Assembly (NCBI RefSeq): GCF_007679325.1
Contig: NZ_VEGI01000001.1
Coordinates: 62,001-126,000, forward strand
Direction of reading: 5' to 3'
Length of the DNA: 64,000 nt
Source: Arthrobacter sp. U41
GTDB lineage: Bacteria; Actinomycetota; Actinomycetes; Actinomycetales; Micrococcaceae
Shown here one piece after another: positions 34,718 through 43,497 of this stretch. Below the pieces are notes generated by a model. The model saw only the letters and a list, made by a program, of their open reading frames with translations, ran no database searches and had not been told where the DNA came from. How positions within the stretch are numbered: the first letter of the stretch is position 1; each line of letters begins with the position of its first letter. The position numbers were made by a program, and so were the translations under genes.

Positions 34718-35725
34718 ATGAGCAACACCGAGGTGGCCCCTCAGGAGATACTTTGCGGGACGGGTGACGACGGCGTCGGCGTGGAAATCCTGGTTCCCCG
34801 TCAGGTCCCCCTGGGCGGACCGCGGGCCATGGACGTACGACGCACCCTGCCGCAGCGCCAGCGGAGCCTCATCGGCGCCTGGTGCTTCCTGGACCACTAC
34901 GGCCCGGACCGGGTGGGCGAGTCCGGGGGCATGCGCGTGCCGCGCCACCCGCACACCGGGCTGCAGACAGTCAGTTGGCTGTTCACGGGAGAAATCGAGC
35001 ACCGCGACTCGGCCGGGTTCCACGCCGCGGTGCGGCCCGGTGAGGTCAACCTGATGACCGCAGGACGCGGCATCAGCCACTCGGAGTTTTCCACGCCGGC
35101 CACCGAGGTGCTGCATGGTGCGCAGCTGTGGGTGGCGCTGCCGGACCGGGCACGCGGGATGGAGCCCACGTTCGAGCATTTCCGGCCCGAGCCGCTCTCC
35201 GGCCCCGGCTGGTCCATCCGGGTCTTTCTGGGATCAATCGCCGGCGCCAGCTCGCCGGTCACCACCCACACACCCCTGCTCGGCGCCGAGATCCGCCTGG
35301 ACCCGGGAGCCACGCTGACCCTGGATACGGACCCGTCCTTTGAGCACGGCCTGCTGGTTGACGCCGGAGCTCCCCTGGTGGATGGCCGTCCGGTGGCCAA
35401 GGACCACCTCGCTTACCTGCCCGTCGGGCGCCCGTCCCTGACCCTGGAGGCCGGCGTCGAGCCCCTTCGACTGCTGCTGATCGGTGGCGAGCCGCTGGGC
35501 GAGAAGATCGTGATGTGGTGGAACTTCGTGGGACGGAACCATGAGGAAATCGTCGGGTTCCGGGCTCAATGGCAGGCGGAAATCGGCGTCGAGGCCCCTC
35601 CGTCAGCCCATCCGGAATCCGGTGGCGGTGATGGCGGCCCGAGCTTCGGCACGTTCCCACCGGGAGAACCGGCGCCGCTGCCGGCCCCCGCCCTCCCCAA
35701 CGCCCGCCTCCGTCCCCGCGACTGA
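34718..35725 (+). CDS. Pirin family protein
   Basis: The 335-residue cupin has the pirin signatures VRRTLPQRQRSLIGAWCFLDHYGP, VPRHPHTGLQTVSWLFTGEIEHRDS (metal-binding histidines) and MTAGRGISHSE. Pirins bind iron; some are quercetin 2,3-dioxygenases and others are regulators. The proline-rich last 40 residues are not part of the fold. Confidence 0.9.
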   Translation: MSNTEVAPQEILCGTGDDGVGVEILVPRQVPLGGPRAMDVRRTLPQRQRSLIGAWCFLDHYGPDRVGESGGMRVPRHPHTGLQTVSWLFTGEIEHRDSAGFHAAVRPGEVNLMTAGRGISHSEFSTPATEVLHGAQLWVALPDRARGMEPTFEHFRPEPLSGPGWSIRVFLGSIAGASSPVTTHTPLLGAEIRLDPGATLTLDTDPSFEHGLLVDAGAPLVDGRPVAKDHLAYLPVGRPSLTLEAGVEPLRLLLIGGEPLGEKIVMWWNFVGRNHEEIVGFRAQWQAEIGVEAPPSAHPESGGGDGGPSFGTFPPGEPAPLPAPALPNARLRPRD

Positions 35726-35780
35726 TGCCCGGACCGGACACCGTGCGCTGCGCACCCCGCGCGCCAGAAACGAGAACGCG

Positions 35781-36125
35781 TTGAGCGACATCACCATCCG
35801 CAACAATCCTGCACGCCTGCGCTTCGAAGTGCTCGACGGCGGCACCGCAGTCGGCCAAGCCGCTTACGTCGACGACGGTGCAACCCACCGCATTTTCTAC
35901 CACACGGTCATCGAGGACGGATACGGCGGCCAGGGTCTGGCCGGACGGCTCGCGGCGCACGCGCTCGACGAGACGGTCGCCGCCGGCCTGAAGATCGTTC
36001 CGGTGTGCCCCTACATCAAGAAGTACTTGGGAAAGCACGCCCGGTACGAGGCCATGATTCAGAAGCCCACGCCTGCGCTGCTGGCGGTGCTCAAGGAAGC
36101 CTTGGAGCAGCACGTCCGCCGCTGA
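35781..36125 (+). CDS. GNAT acetyltransferase, YidJ/Gcn5-like
   Basis: The 114-residue single-domain protein has the acetyl-CoA loop EDGYGGQGLAGRLAAHAL and the CPYIKKYLGKHARYEAM end typical of the minimal N-acetyltransferase group (YjdJ-like). I place the start at the TTG at 35781 because the fold begins there. Longer readings overlap the pirin gene in another frame. It follows pirin by 55 bp. Confidence 0.75.
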   Translation: MSDITIRNNPARLRFEVLDGGTAVGQAAYVDDGATHRIFYHTVIEDGYGGQGLAGRLAAHALDETVAAGLKIVPVCPYIKKYLGKHARYEAMIQKPTPALLAVLKEALEQHVRR

Positions 36126-36165
36126 CCCGGAGCACGGAACGAGGAGTTCGGGGCCGCGGGCCGGC

Positions 36166-38421
36166 TCAGCAGTCCGGGGCGTCCGCTCCAGGGGGCTGCA
36201 GGCGGGCGCGAGCGGCAAGGAGGGCCTCGATGAGCGGTGCCGGCACAGGACGGGACAGCAGGTATCCCTGCCCCAGGCGGCAGCCCAGGCCGCGGACCAG
36301 GGCCAGCTGCGCCGGGTCCTCGATGCCTTCGGCAATCGAGTCGAGGTTGAGCCGGCGCGCCAGGCCGAGAATGCCTTCCAGCATGGCAGCAGACGGGGCG
36401 TCGGCGGAACTGCCGGAGAGGAATGAACGGTCGATCTTGAGGATGTCCGCGGGCAGCTCGGCCAGGGCGCTGAGCGAGGAGTAACCGGTCCCGAAGTCGT
36501 CGATGGCGATGCGGACGCCGAGGCCCTTCAGCCGGTTGAGGGCGGTGATGCCACCGTCGACGCTGCTGGCCAACGCCGTCTCGGTGACTTCCAGCACCAC
36601 TTTGTCCGCCTGGGCGCCGGGATCCCGCAGGATGTCCTCGATCGCCGCGAGGTTCCTGGGGCTGGGCAGTTGCAGGGTGGAGAGATTGATGGAGACCCAG
36701 AGGTCGTGGCAGTGGGCCATCGAGTTCCGCCACCGGGCGGCCTGCCGGCTGGCAGTGTTCAGCACCCAGCAGCCGATGGCTTCGATGTCGCCGGTTTCTT
36801 CGGCGAGCGGGATGAATTCGCCGGGTTCCAGAAGCCCCAACGTTGGATGATTCCACCGGACCAGCGCCTCCACGCCCAGAATTTCCCCGGTGCGCAGATC
36901 GGCCACCGGCTGGTATTCGAGTCGAAGCTGCCGCTGGGCCACTGCGGCGGCCAGGTCGGCCCGAAGGGCGGCGCGGTGTGTCATCCTGTCATAGCCTTCG
37001 GCGTCGAAGCGCTGGTAGCGCCCCTTGCCGTTTTGTTTGGCCGTATACATCGCGAAATCGGCCTGCCGCAGCAGCTCGGCGGGATCACCGGTTTCCGGGC
37101 GGCGCTGGGCGGCTCCCATGCTCACTGACACCTTCAACCGGACTTCACCGACAGAGAAGGGGGCCCGTAGTGTGTCATGGATCCGCTCCGCGATCCCGGC
37201 GGTGACGGATCCGTCGGCGTCGTCGCTGACCACAATCGCAAACTCGTCGCCGCCGAGCCGGGCGGCGAGGTCGTGGGACCGCACGCAGCCCTGCAGCCGG
37301 CCGGCGAGTTGGATCAACAGGGCGTCGCCGCCCTCGTGTCCGAGTGAATCGTTGACGTCCTTGAAGTCGTCGACGTCAATGATCAACAGGCCCTCATGGC
37401 GGGAGCGGCGGTCCGTCCCGGGTTTGAACGTCGCGGCGAGACGCTCGGTCAAGGCCGCACGGTTGGCCAGGCCGGTCAGCGGATCATGGGTGGCGCGGTA
37501 GGTCAGGGCCAGGTGGCTGTCGTGGACGGCGGCGGCCATGGAGTTGAAGGCGTCGGCCAGCTCGCCCAGCTCATCCCGCCGGACGACGTCGATGCGGTGG
37601 CTGTAGTCACCCGACTGCAGCTTGAGGACACCACGCCGCAGGGCTTCCACGGGCCGGATCAGGAATTTGACGATCCTGGCGCGGAAGTAGACGACGCCTG
37701 CCGCCGCCAGCCCGAACAGTGCGCTGCGGGCTGCGATCACGATCTGCTGGAGTTCGGCGCCGTAGGCCAGGCCGGAGTCCAACGATTCAAGGGCCGAGAG
37801 CTGGATGCGGTCCAGGAGTGCGCGGACGCCCGCGCCGGACGCGGCGAGGCCGGGTGAATCGGCCACGCGGTTTCCGGTGAGGGCTTCCACCTGGCTGCCC
37901 CACAGCCCGTGCTCCGCAAGGCCGTCCTGCCACTCGTCGCGGGCCTGGCGCGCGGAGGCGCGCATGTCCCGTTCATTGGGCAGCAGGAGGATGGCGTCCT
38001 CGAAGCGGCGGGCGATGTCCTGCTGCTGTTGGAGGTACCCCGAGGGGTCGGCCTGCGCACTGGACAACAAGCGGTGGCCGGCCAGTTCATGGGCATCAAG
38101 AGCGGAGCGCAGGTCCGCGACGGTTGCTGATTCACGATGCAGGCGGGCGGCTGTTTCCTCAATCTGGTCCGCTACGGCCCGGACTCCGACAACCGTGGCC
38201 AAGGCCCCAAGGAGAAGCGCCACCAGCATGAGGGCGAAGGCCCTGGACCATTCGGCTTTCAGGCTCCACGTCCGCCCGGGGCGCCAGCCTTCGCTGCCAA
38301 CGGCGACAGCCCCGGTACCGGCAGGACCGGTACCGGGGCTGTCGATGAGGAGCTGGCCATCAGCAGCGGCGTCAGCCGCCGCCGGAGGAGGGCCCTCCGG
38401 CATAGTGATCCAGTCCCGCAT
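36166..38421 (-). CDS. Membrane GGDEF-EAL protein with HAMP domain
   Basis: The 751-residue protein has an extracytoplasmic sensor between two helices (about 60-82 and 225-243), a HAMP linker, a GGDEF domain with intact GGDEF (about 390), and an EAL domain with EALVRW (about 518), DDFGTGYSS and the loop-6 EGIE. Both active sites look complete, so it can make and/or degrade cyclic di-GMP. GGAGG precedes the ATG. A perfect 17-base inverted repeat lies in codons 27-39. The sensor ligand is unknown. Confidence 0.9.
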   Translation of the reverse strand: MRDWITMPEGPPPAAADAAADGQLLIDSPGTGPAGTGAVAVGSEGWRPGRTWSLKAEWSRAFALMLVALLLGALATVVGVRAVADQIEETAARLHRESATVADLRSALDAHELAGHRLLSSAQADPSGYLQQQQDIARRFEDAILLLPNERDMRASARQARDEWQDGLAEHGLWGSQVEALTGNRVADSPGLAASGAGVRALLDRIQLSALESLDSGLAYGAELQQIVIAARSALFGLAAAGVVYFRARIVKFLIRPVEALRRGVLKLQSGDYSHRIDVVRRDELGELADAFNSMAAAVHDSHLALTYRATHDPLTGLANRAALTERLAATFKPGTDRRSRHEGLLIIDVDDFKDVNDSLGHEGGDALLIQLAGRLQGCVRSHDLAARLGGDEFAIVVSDDADGSVTAGIAERIHDTLRAPFSVGEVRLKVSVSMGAAQRRPETGDPAELLRQADFAMYTAKQNGKGRYQRFDAEGYDRMTHRAALRADLAAAVAQRQLRLEYQPVADLRTGEILGVEALVRWNHPTLGLLEPGEFIPLAEETGDIEAIGCWVLNTASRQAARWRNSMAHCHDLWVSINLSTLQLPSPRNLAAIEDILRDPGAQADKVVLEVTETALASSVDGGITALNRLKGLGVRIAIDDFGTGYSSLSALAELPADILKIDRSFLSGSSADAPSAAMLEGILGLARRLNLDSIAEGIEDPAQLALVRGLGCRLGQGYLLSRPVPAPLIEALLAARARLQPPGADAPDC
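38305..38343. repeat. Perfect 17-bp inverted repeat inside the GGDEF-EAL gene
   Basis: The arms GACAGCCCCGGTACCGG and CCGGTACCGGGGCTGTC are exact complements around CAGGA. Reading through, they encode a glycine-, serine- and proline-rich stretch near the N-terminus, before the first membrane helix. It would form a very stable mRNA hairpin about 80 bases after the start codon. Confidence 0.8.
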
Positions 38422-38540
38422 GATTTCCGCCTCCGGCTACGTGCCGGCACGCCCCGCATCGTCATTGAGGAGCGTATAGCAACATGTCGTGCAGGGCATG
38501 CCCGGCGGCGTTGTTGCGGAAATGTGAAGCTGAGCGCCTG

Positions 38541-38843
38541 CTAGCTCATGCAGTCAGCGCAGTAGGAGTGGCCCGCCTTTTCGCGTGCGAGCTGTGAGCG
38601 GTGCCGGACCAGGAAGCAGGAGTAGCACGTAAATTCGTCGTCCTTCTGCGGAATGACGGTGACCGTCAGTTCCTCTCCGGACAGGTCGGCGCCCGGCAGT
38701 TCCACGCCCTCGGAGGTGTCGGCCTCGTCAAGCTCACGGGTGACGCTGCGGGCGTCCGGCGCGTTCGCGGAGCGAAGGGCCTCTAGTGAGGCGTTGCGTG
38801 ATTCCGCAACGTCTGATCGGACTTCGTCATAATCGGTTGCCAC
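38541..38843 (-). CDS. DUF4193 protein (copy 2)
   Basis: The 100-residue paralog of the protein at 15049-15351 keeps the MATDYDEVRSDV start, the acidic middle and the zinc-ribbon cysteines (CYSC and CADC). A GTG at 38843 is the start by comparison with copy 1. Upstream codons are not conserved. It is transcribed toward the GGDEF-EAL gene with a 119-bp gap. Confidence 0.85.
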   Translation of the reverse strand: MATDYDEVRSDVAESRNASLEALRSANAPDARSVTRELDEADTSEGVELPGADLSGEELTVTVIPQKDDEFTCYSCFLVRHRSQLAREKAGHSYCADCMS

Positions 38844-39092
38844 CTGGTTGATTCTCGATTCCGTTGTTCTGGGTTTCCCGGGATTGAACCGTACAGCATC
38901 CACCCGTTAATTAGCTGGGTGTACGGGGACTCCGTGCAGTGACGCTCATGACACGTGCATGCGCTCGGGTAGACAATCCCGGGGCCGCGGCCAGGCGCGG
39001 GCGGTGTTCGATGATCGTCGTCCGGAGTTAATGTGCCGTTCATGGCGCGCACCTAGGCTGGTTCCTTAGGCACCGCCCGCCAGAAGGGAATC

Positions 39093-39362
39093 ATGATGGC
39101 CGATATCGCTGCAGTGCTCGGACGGCTCACGCCGGAGGAATTCGACGGCCTCCGGGCCCTCGGCCCGGCGGGTCACCTGCCCAGAGACCTCACGGATGCC
39201 CTGGACCGCGCAGCCGGTGGTCCGGGCGCCGGGCGCGGCTACTACGTTCCCACCGGCAGCGTGAGTGCTACCGGCGGACCTCACTTTGTCCTGCGGAGCG
39301 ATGTGTCCGGCTGGCTGTTCGGGCCGTCCTCCCAGGTCCCGCAGGCCCGGAGGGACGCCTAG
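39093..39362 (+). CDS. Small protein, unknown function
   Basis: The 89-residue protein has an N-terminal helical part (LGRLTPEEFDGLRALG) and a C-terminal beta-prone region (YYVPTGSVSATGGPHFVLRSDVSGWLF). AAGGGAA precedes the ATG. Its stop overlaps that of the convergent amylosucrase gene by four bases. No family is recognised. Confidence 0.65.
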   Translation: MMADIAAVLGRLTPEEFDGLRALGPAGHLPRDLTDALDRAAGGPGAGRGYYVPTGSVSATGGPHFVLRSDVSGWLFGPSSQVPQARRDA

Positions 39363-41272
39363 AGTGTGGGCCGCGGCGTAACCCTCAGCCAGTGGAACTG
39401 CTGCGGTTGGAGCAGAATTCCCTGCCCAAGCCCCATGCGGGTCCCGGTCAGGAGCTCGAGGGCGTCTTCGGCGAATCCGGAGAGCGTCACGGCTGCCACT
39501 GTTTGGGCTACGTCGCTGAAGTTGGCCAGCGCCAGGATCGTGGTCCCGTCGCCGGGCCGCTGGTAGCCGAGGACGCCGACGTTCCGCGTGTCGAAATCCA
39601 GCAGCCTGGTCCCGGCCAGCTCCGGCGTTCGGGACCGGACGGCGATCATGTTCCGGAGCCCGGCGAACACCGCGCCTTCCGGAGTGGAGGCGTCATGGCG
39701 CTGGGCGTACCGGTCGGCGGGATAGTGCGGGCGGTGGACCCAGCGGCTGTCGGCGCCGTGGCCGTCCTCAAGGGCGTAGCCGTAGTCGTTGAGCTGCCCC
39801 ACCTCGTCGCCCAGGTAAAGCAGCGGAATGCCGCCGGTGCTGAACGCGACCGAGTGTGCCAGCAGGATGCGGTCCACGGCCTGACCGGCACCGTCCTCCA
39901 GCCCGCAGAGTGACGCCGTCGTGCCGGAAATGCGGCAGTCGCCCGTCCGCGGGTTGTCCTGGAACGGCACGCCCCGGGCGAAGCTGCCCGGGAAGCGGTT
40001 GACGTAAAAGGAGTTCAGGAACCTCCGGTGGTCGAAACCGTTAATGCCAAGCTCGGCGGCGTCCTCGTCGGCAAACGTCCAGCCGATGTCGTCGTGGCTC
40101 CGGACGTAGTTGACCCACGACGTTGCCGCGGGGATGTTATGCCGCCGTTCCAATGCCTGCGCCAGCAGGGAAACGTCCCGTGTGGCCATGGCTTCCCAAA
40201 TGAGCGCCATCTGCAGCGGGTTATAGGAGAGCTGGCATTCCGCTGGGTCGATGTACTGCGCCACTTCGTCGGGGTGCACAATTGCCTCGGACTTGAACAG
40301 GAGCGACGGTGCCGCCAACCGGCAGACGGCGTTGAACGCGCGCAGCAGCAGGTGTGCTTCCGGGAGGTTTTCGCAGGGCGTTCCGAGCTGCTTCCAGATG
40401 AAGGCGACAGCGTCCATCCGGAGGATGTCCACGCCCTGGTTAGCCAGAAAGAGCATCTCGCCCGCCATGGCCCGGAATACCTCAGGGTTGGCGTAGGTCA
40501 GGTCCCACTGGAAGGTGTGGAACGTCGCCCAGACCCAGCGCCCGTCCGGCATCGGCACAAACGAGCCCGGATGATCGTCCGGGAAGATCTCGCGGACCTG
40601 TTCCTCAAAGGCGTCCGGCATGGTCCGGTCGGGATAGATCCAGTAGTAGTCGCTGTAGCCGGGATCGCCGGCGGCGGCCTTCCGGGCCCAGGCGTGTTCA
40701 TCGGAGGTGTGGTTGAAAATGAAGTCGACGACGAGGCTGATGCCGTTGGCCCGGAGTTCGGCGGTAAGGGCGCGCAGCTCGTCCATGGTGCCCAGCGCGG
40801 GGTTGACTTCGCGGTAGCTGGAGACGGCGTAGCCGCCGTCGGAGTGCGGCTCCGGCGCCAGGAATAGGGGCATTAGGTGCAGGTATGTGAGGCCAAGCTC
40901 CTTGAAGTATGGAATCCGGCGGCGGACGCCGTCCAGGTTCCCCGCATAGCGGTCCACGTAGCAGACCCCGCCGAGCATCTTGTTGGACAGGAACCATCCG
41001 CTGTTCTGCTCGCGGGCGGCGTCGAGGGCCTTGAGTTCCGCCGGCCGTTCCGCCCACGAACGGGCGGTCTGCTGCACCAGGGCCGTCAGCTGGTCCAGCC
41101 AGTCCGTGCGGCTCCCGTAGAGACGGTGGAACAGCAGGGCGAGGTCCGGGAGGTGGGCCTCCACGCGGCGCCGGAAGTCCGCCCCGTCCTTGTCCTCAGG
41201 CAGTGATCCCGCGGCCAGCCCGGCAATCACGTGCTGCAGGGCTGTTTCGACATCGTCCACGAATTCCACCAT
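39359..41272 (-). CDS. Amylosucrase-type GH13 enzyme
   Basis: The 637-residue protein is a family GH13 enzyme with the amylosucrase signatures: SVDFIFNHTSDEH-type region I (about 180), GVDILRMDAVAFIWK (nucleophile Asp near 284), FKSEAIVHP (acid/base Glu near 327) and SHDDIGW. Amylosucrases transfer glucose from sucrose to an alpha-glucan. A closely related trehalose synthase-like activity cannot be excluded. AAAGGAGAA precedes the ATG at 41272. It follows the HtaA-domain gene by 18 bp, in the same operon. Confidence 0.85.
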   Translation of the reverse strand: MVEFVDDVETALQHVIAGLAAGSLPEDKDGADFRRRVEAHLPDLALLFHRLYGSRTDWLDQLTALVQQTARSWAERPAELKALDAAREQNSGWFLSNKMLGGVCYVDRYAGNLDGVRRRIPYFKELGLTYLHLMPLFLAPEPHSDGGYAVSSYREVNPALGTMDELRALTAELRANGISLVVDFIFNHTSDEHAWARKAAAGDPGYSDYYWIYPDRTMPDAFEEQVREIFPDDHPGSFVPMPDGRWVWATFHTFQWDLTYANPEVFRAMAGEMLFLANQGVDILRMDAVAFIWKQLGTPCENLPEAHLLLRAFNAVCRLAAPSLLFKSEAIVHPDEVAQYIDPAECQLSYNPLQMALIWEAMATRDVSLLAQALERRHNIPAATSWVNYVRSHDDIGWTFADEDAAELGINGFDHRRFLNSFYVNRFPGSFARGVPFQDNPRTGDCRISGTTASLCGLEDGAGQAVDRILLAHSVAFSTGGIPLLYLGDEVGQLNDYGYALEDGHGADSRWVHRPHYPADRYAQRHDASTPEGAVFAGLRNMIAVRSRTPELAGTRLLDFDTRNVGVLGYQRPGDGTTILALANFSDVAQTVAAVTLSGFAEDALELLTGTRMGLGQGILLQPQQFHWLRVTPRPTL

Positions 41273-41290
41273 GAATGTTCTCCTTTTCGG

Positions 41291-41794
41291 CTAGCCCGGA
41301 ACCCGGATGACAAGCGGATCCATCGGTTGTCCGGCCGCGTACTGGCCGTCGAAGAGTTCGGACCCGTCCGGAGAAACCACCACTTCGACGTGATCCCAGA
41401 CCAGGAACCCGCCGGTGGCGCGGGGTGTTGAGGGGCTGAGGAAGCCGACGGCGGTGCGGTCCTGGCCGCCGTCGGCCCCGGTGCTGATGGACAGCACGCC
41501 GCTGCCGCTGGAAAAGGTGACCCAGGGGTCCAGCAGCCGCACCAGCAGCATGCCGTGGTGCCCGGCGAGCCGGACATCGCCGCGGAAGCGCAGCACGCCG
41601 GTGCCGCGTTCGACGTCGTAATCGGACAGCTCGGGGCTGAAGCAGAACAGCGAAGTTTCGGACACGGTTGCCCCGTCGGTCGCTGAAACGGACCCGTCCG
41701 GCAGGCTGGCGATGTAGTCGACGAAGCTGCGCTTGATGCCCCAGCTCAGGCCCAACGGCGGCAGCGGGGCGGGTGAAGCGGACGCTGGGTTCAC
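41291..41794 (-). CDS. HtaA-domain protein without signal peptide
   Basis: The 167-residue protein consists of one HtaA-like domain: LSWGIKRSFVDYIASLPDGS near the N-terminus and FRGDVRLAGHHGMLLVRLLDPWVTF in the centre, which contain the tyrosine and histidine positions used for haem binding in corynebacterial HtaA. Unlike those surface proteins it has no signal peptide, membrane anchor or sortase motif. A GTG at 41794 has AGGAG upstream. It is the first gene of an operon with the amylosucrase. Haem binding is inferred from the family only. Confidence 0.7.
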   Translation of the reverse strand: MNPASASPAPLPPLGLSWGIKRSFVDYIASLPDGSVSATDGATVSETSLFCFSPELSDYDVERGTGVLRFRGDVRLAGHHGMLLVRLLDPWVTFSSGSGVLSISTGADGGQDRTAVGFLSPSTPRATGGFLVWDHVEVVVSPDGSELFDGQYAAGQPMDPLVIRVPG

Positions 41795-42329
41795 GCGGGT
41801 TCTCCTGTGGCTCAAAGGCTGGTCTCCTCTGAGCCTAGCGTCGGATCGGCTGCCGGATGAACTGCCCACCGGGCGGCGTGGCATGGAGGGGGTTCCGAAC
41901 CTGCTGTTCCCGCGGCGGCGGCAGGGGAGTTTCGGTTCCGCACCGTCGCTGGAATATTGGGGGAAATTGATGCGGAAATGCCTTTGTGAATTTGCCTTTA
42001 CGAGCAAAACAATGAACTCCTTCGTCCGGGTATTTGCCGGAAATGGCAAGGATAATGATGAATCTGCCGGGCCGAGTAACATGCGCAGGTGCTTCGGATC
42101 GATCTCCTGCCGCAGGCAGTCCTGGGTGCCGGCAACGGCAGGCGGCACACGCGCGGCCGATCCGGCGGCCGTTCACGTCCTGCGTCTGGCCTGCGGCAAC
42201 GGTGGCCACGTCCCGGGATTGCCTACTCGGCGCCGTACCGACCGGCGGCAGCGGTGATACTTGCCTAACCATCGGAGTACTCACATTAATTTCGGCAGTT
42301 ACTTGGTAGCGTTCCCCGGGTGTACTCGA

Positions 42330-42346
42330 CTTTACGCACGGTAAAG
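42330..42346. promoter_or_regulatory. Inverted repeat upstream of SARP gene
   Basis: CTTTAC and GTAAAG arms flank five bases. It lies about 140 bp before the likely start of the BTAD regulator. It may be a regulator-binding site. Confidence 0.35.
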
Positions 42347-42380
42347 GAACGGGTAGCTACATTGCTTGTTGTGCCTTCTT

Positions 42381-42390
42381 TGACATGTCA
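42381..42390. promoter_or_regulatory. Perfect palindrome TGACATGTCA
   Basis: This ten-base perfect palindrome stands between the previous element and the SARP gene, within a promoter-length distance of the start. Function is not known. Confidence 0.35.
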
Positions 42391-42479
42391 CGGTTTTCCT
42401 AGAAAGCCGGATGGAAGTGAGTCTCAGCACGTCGTTCCACCAATTCTTTCCGGCTCTCCGAATAGTGATTGAGTTCTAT

Positions 42480-43442
42480 ATGGGGAAATCGGAGATCGAT
42501 GTGAATAACTTGCGCGGTGCAACGCCCGAAATTTCGGTACGGCTATTCGGAACTTTTGAGATCCGACGAAATGGCGCAGTGCTCACCGCTGCGGACCTGG
42601 GCGGCTGCAAGCCCCGGCACATTCTGGAAATTCTTTTGCTGAACCTGGGTACACCTGTTTCCAAAGCGCGCCTCGTGGAGATCCTGTGGGGACCCCGCGC
42701 CAGCAACGGCGCCGTCGCCACCCTGGAGAGCTACGTCAGCGGCATCCGCAGGGCAATCCAGCCGGGCAACACCAAGACGGGGCCGCTTCGCACCGCGAAC
42801 AGCGGCTACGTACTGGACCCTCAGCTGGTGGAACTGGATCTCTCGACGTTCCAGCAGTTGCTCAATGAGGCCCGGCATGCCGCTCCGGCCGAGGCCCATA
42901 CGTTGTCCATGCAGGCCCTGGAAATGGCCGCCGAGCCGCTGCTGGGTTTTGAACTGGTGGCTGACTGGGCTGAAGAGGCCCGGCTGCGGCATGCTGCCGA
43001 GAAGGTCGCCGCGCAGGTCCTCGCGGCCGAGACCGCGGCCTTTTTGGACAAACCGGACCTGACCATTTCGTTGGCGCAGTCCGCCGTCCGGTCCGAACCG
43101 CTCAACGAACGTGCGTGGACCATTCTTGTTGGGGGATACGAACAGGCCGGCCTTCCCGTGGAGGGGCTGTCAGCTTACGAGCGCTGCCGCCGTCTGTTTG
43201 ACCGCGACCTGGGCTGCGCCCCGGGGCCGGCCCTGCAGGCCGCTCACCTGAGGCTGCTGCGGCAGCGCGCCGAGGGAAACACCGAACTCTCGGAAGTCCT
43301 TGCGGCGCTGCTGTACCTGGGGGAGCGGCTGCACGGGCCCAAGTGCACCAAGCATGCCGCCGAGGAATCCCGGCGCATGCAGGAGAACGCCGGCAGGGTC
43401 CTCGACTCGTTCCTGCAGCAGGCGCTGGCCGTCGCCGTCTGA
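42480..43442 (+). CDS. SARP-type BTAD transcriptional regulator
   Basis: The protein of about 320 residues has an N-terminal winged helix (VRLFGTFEIRRNGAVLT, LVEILWGPR, GYVLDP) and a bacterial transcriptional activator (BTAD) domain (about 125-275; FQQLLNEAR, LNERAWTILVGGYEQAGLPVEGLSAYERCRRLF). It resembles Streptomyces antibiotic regulators but carries no ATPase module. The start is uncertain: the ATG at 42411 adds a segment with low-GC codons, the ATG at 42480 has a weak ribosome binding site, and the GTG at 42501 has GGAG six bases upstream. The last 60 residues are unlike other SARPs. Confidence 0.75.
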   Translation: MGKSEIDVNNLRGATPEISVRLFGTFEIRRNGAVLTAADLGGCKPRHILEILLLNLGTPVSKARLVEILWGPRASNGAVATLESYVSGIRRAIQPGNTKTGPLRTANSGYVLDPQLVELDLSTFQQLLNEARHAAPAEAHTLSMQALEMAAEPLLGFELVADWAEEARLRHAAEKVAAQVLAAETAAFLDKPDLTISLAQSAVRSEPLNERAWTILVGGYEQAGLPVEGLSAYERCRRLFDRDLGCAPGPALQAAHLRLLRQRAEGNTELSEVLAALLYLGERLHGPKCTKHAAEESRRMQENAGRVLDSFLQQALAVAV

Positions 43443-43497
43443 CCGGACCGGAGGCAGCCCTTCCGCTGGACGCGTTGCGGCGCTTTCCTGAGGATGG

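Larger units (their letters stand above)
41795..42479. other. Gene-poor intergenic region of 685 bp
   Basis: I find no convincing gene. An antisense frame at 41835-42284 lacks a ribosome binding site and has atypical composition. The segment 41960-42060 is markedly more AT-rich than the rest of the window. The right third holds regulatory-looking palindromes at 42330-42346 and 42381-42390 upstream of the SARP gene. Confidence 0.5.

Noticed and set aside
41835..42284. A 149-codon minus-strand frame in the gap before the SARP gene
   Set aside because: It has no ribosome binding site, mixed composition and no recognisable fold. The region looks regulatory.
42411..42479. Upstream start for the SARP gene at 42411
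   Set aside because: The extra 23 codons have low-GC third positions and no family similarity. Starts at 42480 or 42501 fit better.
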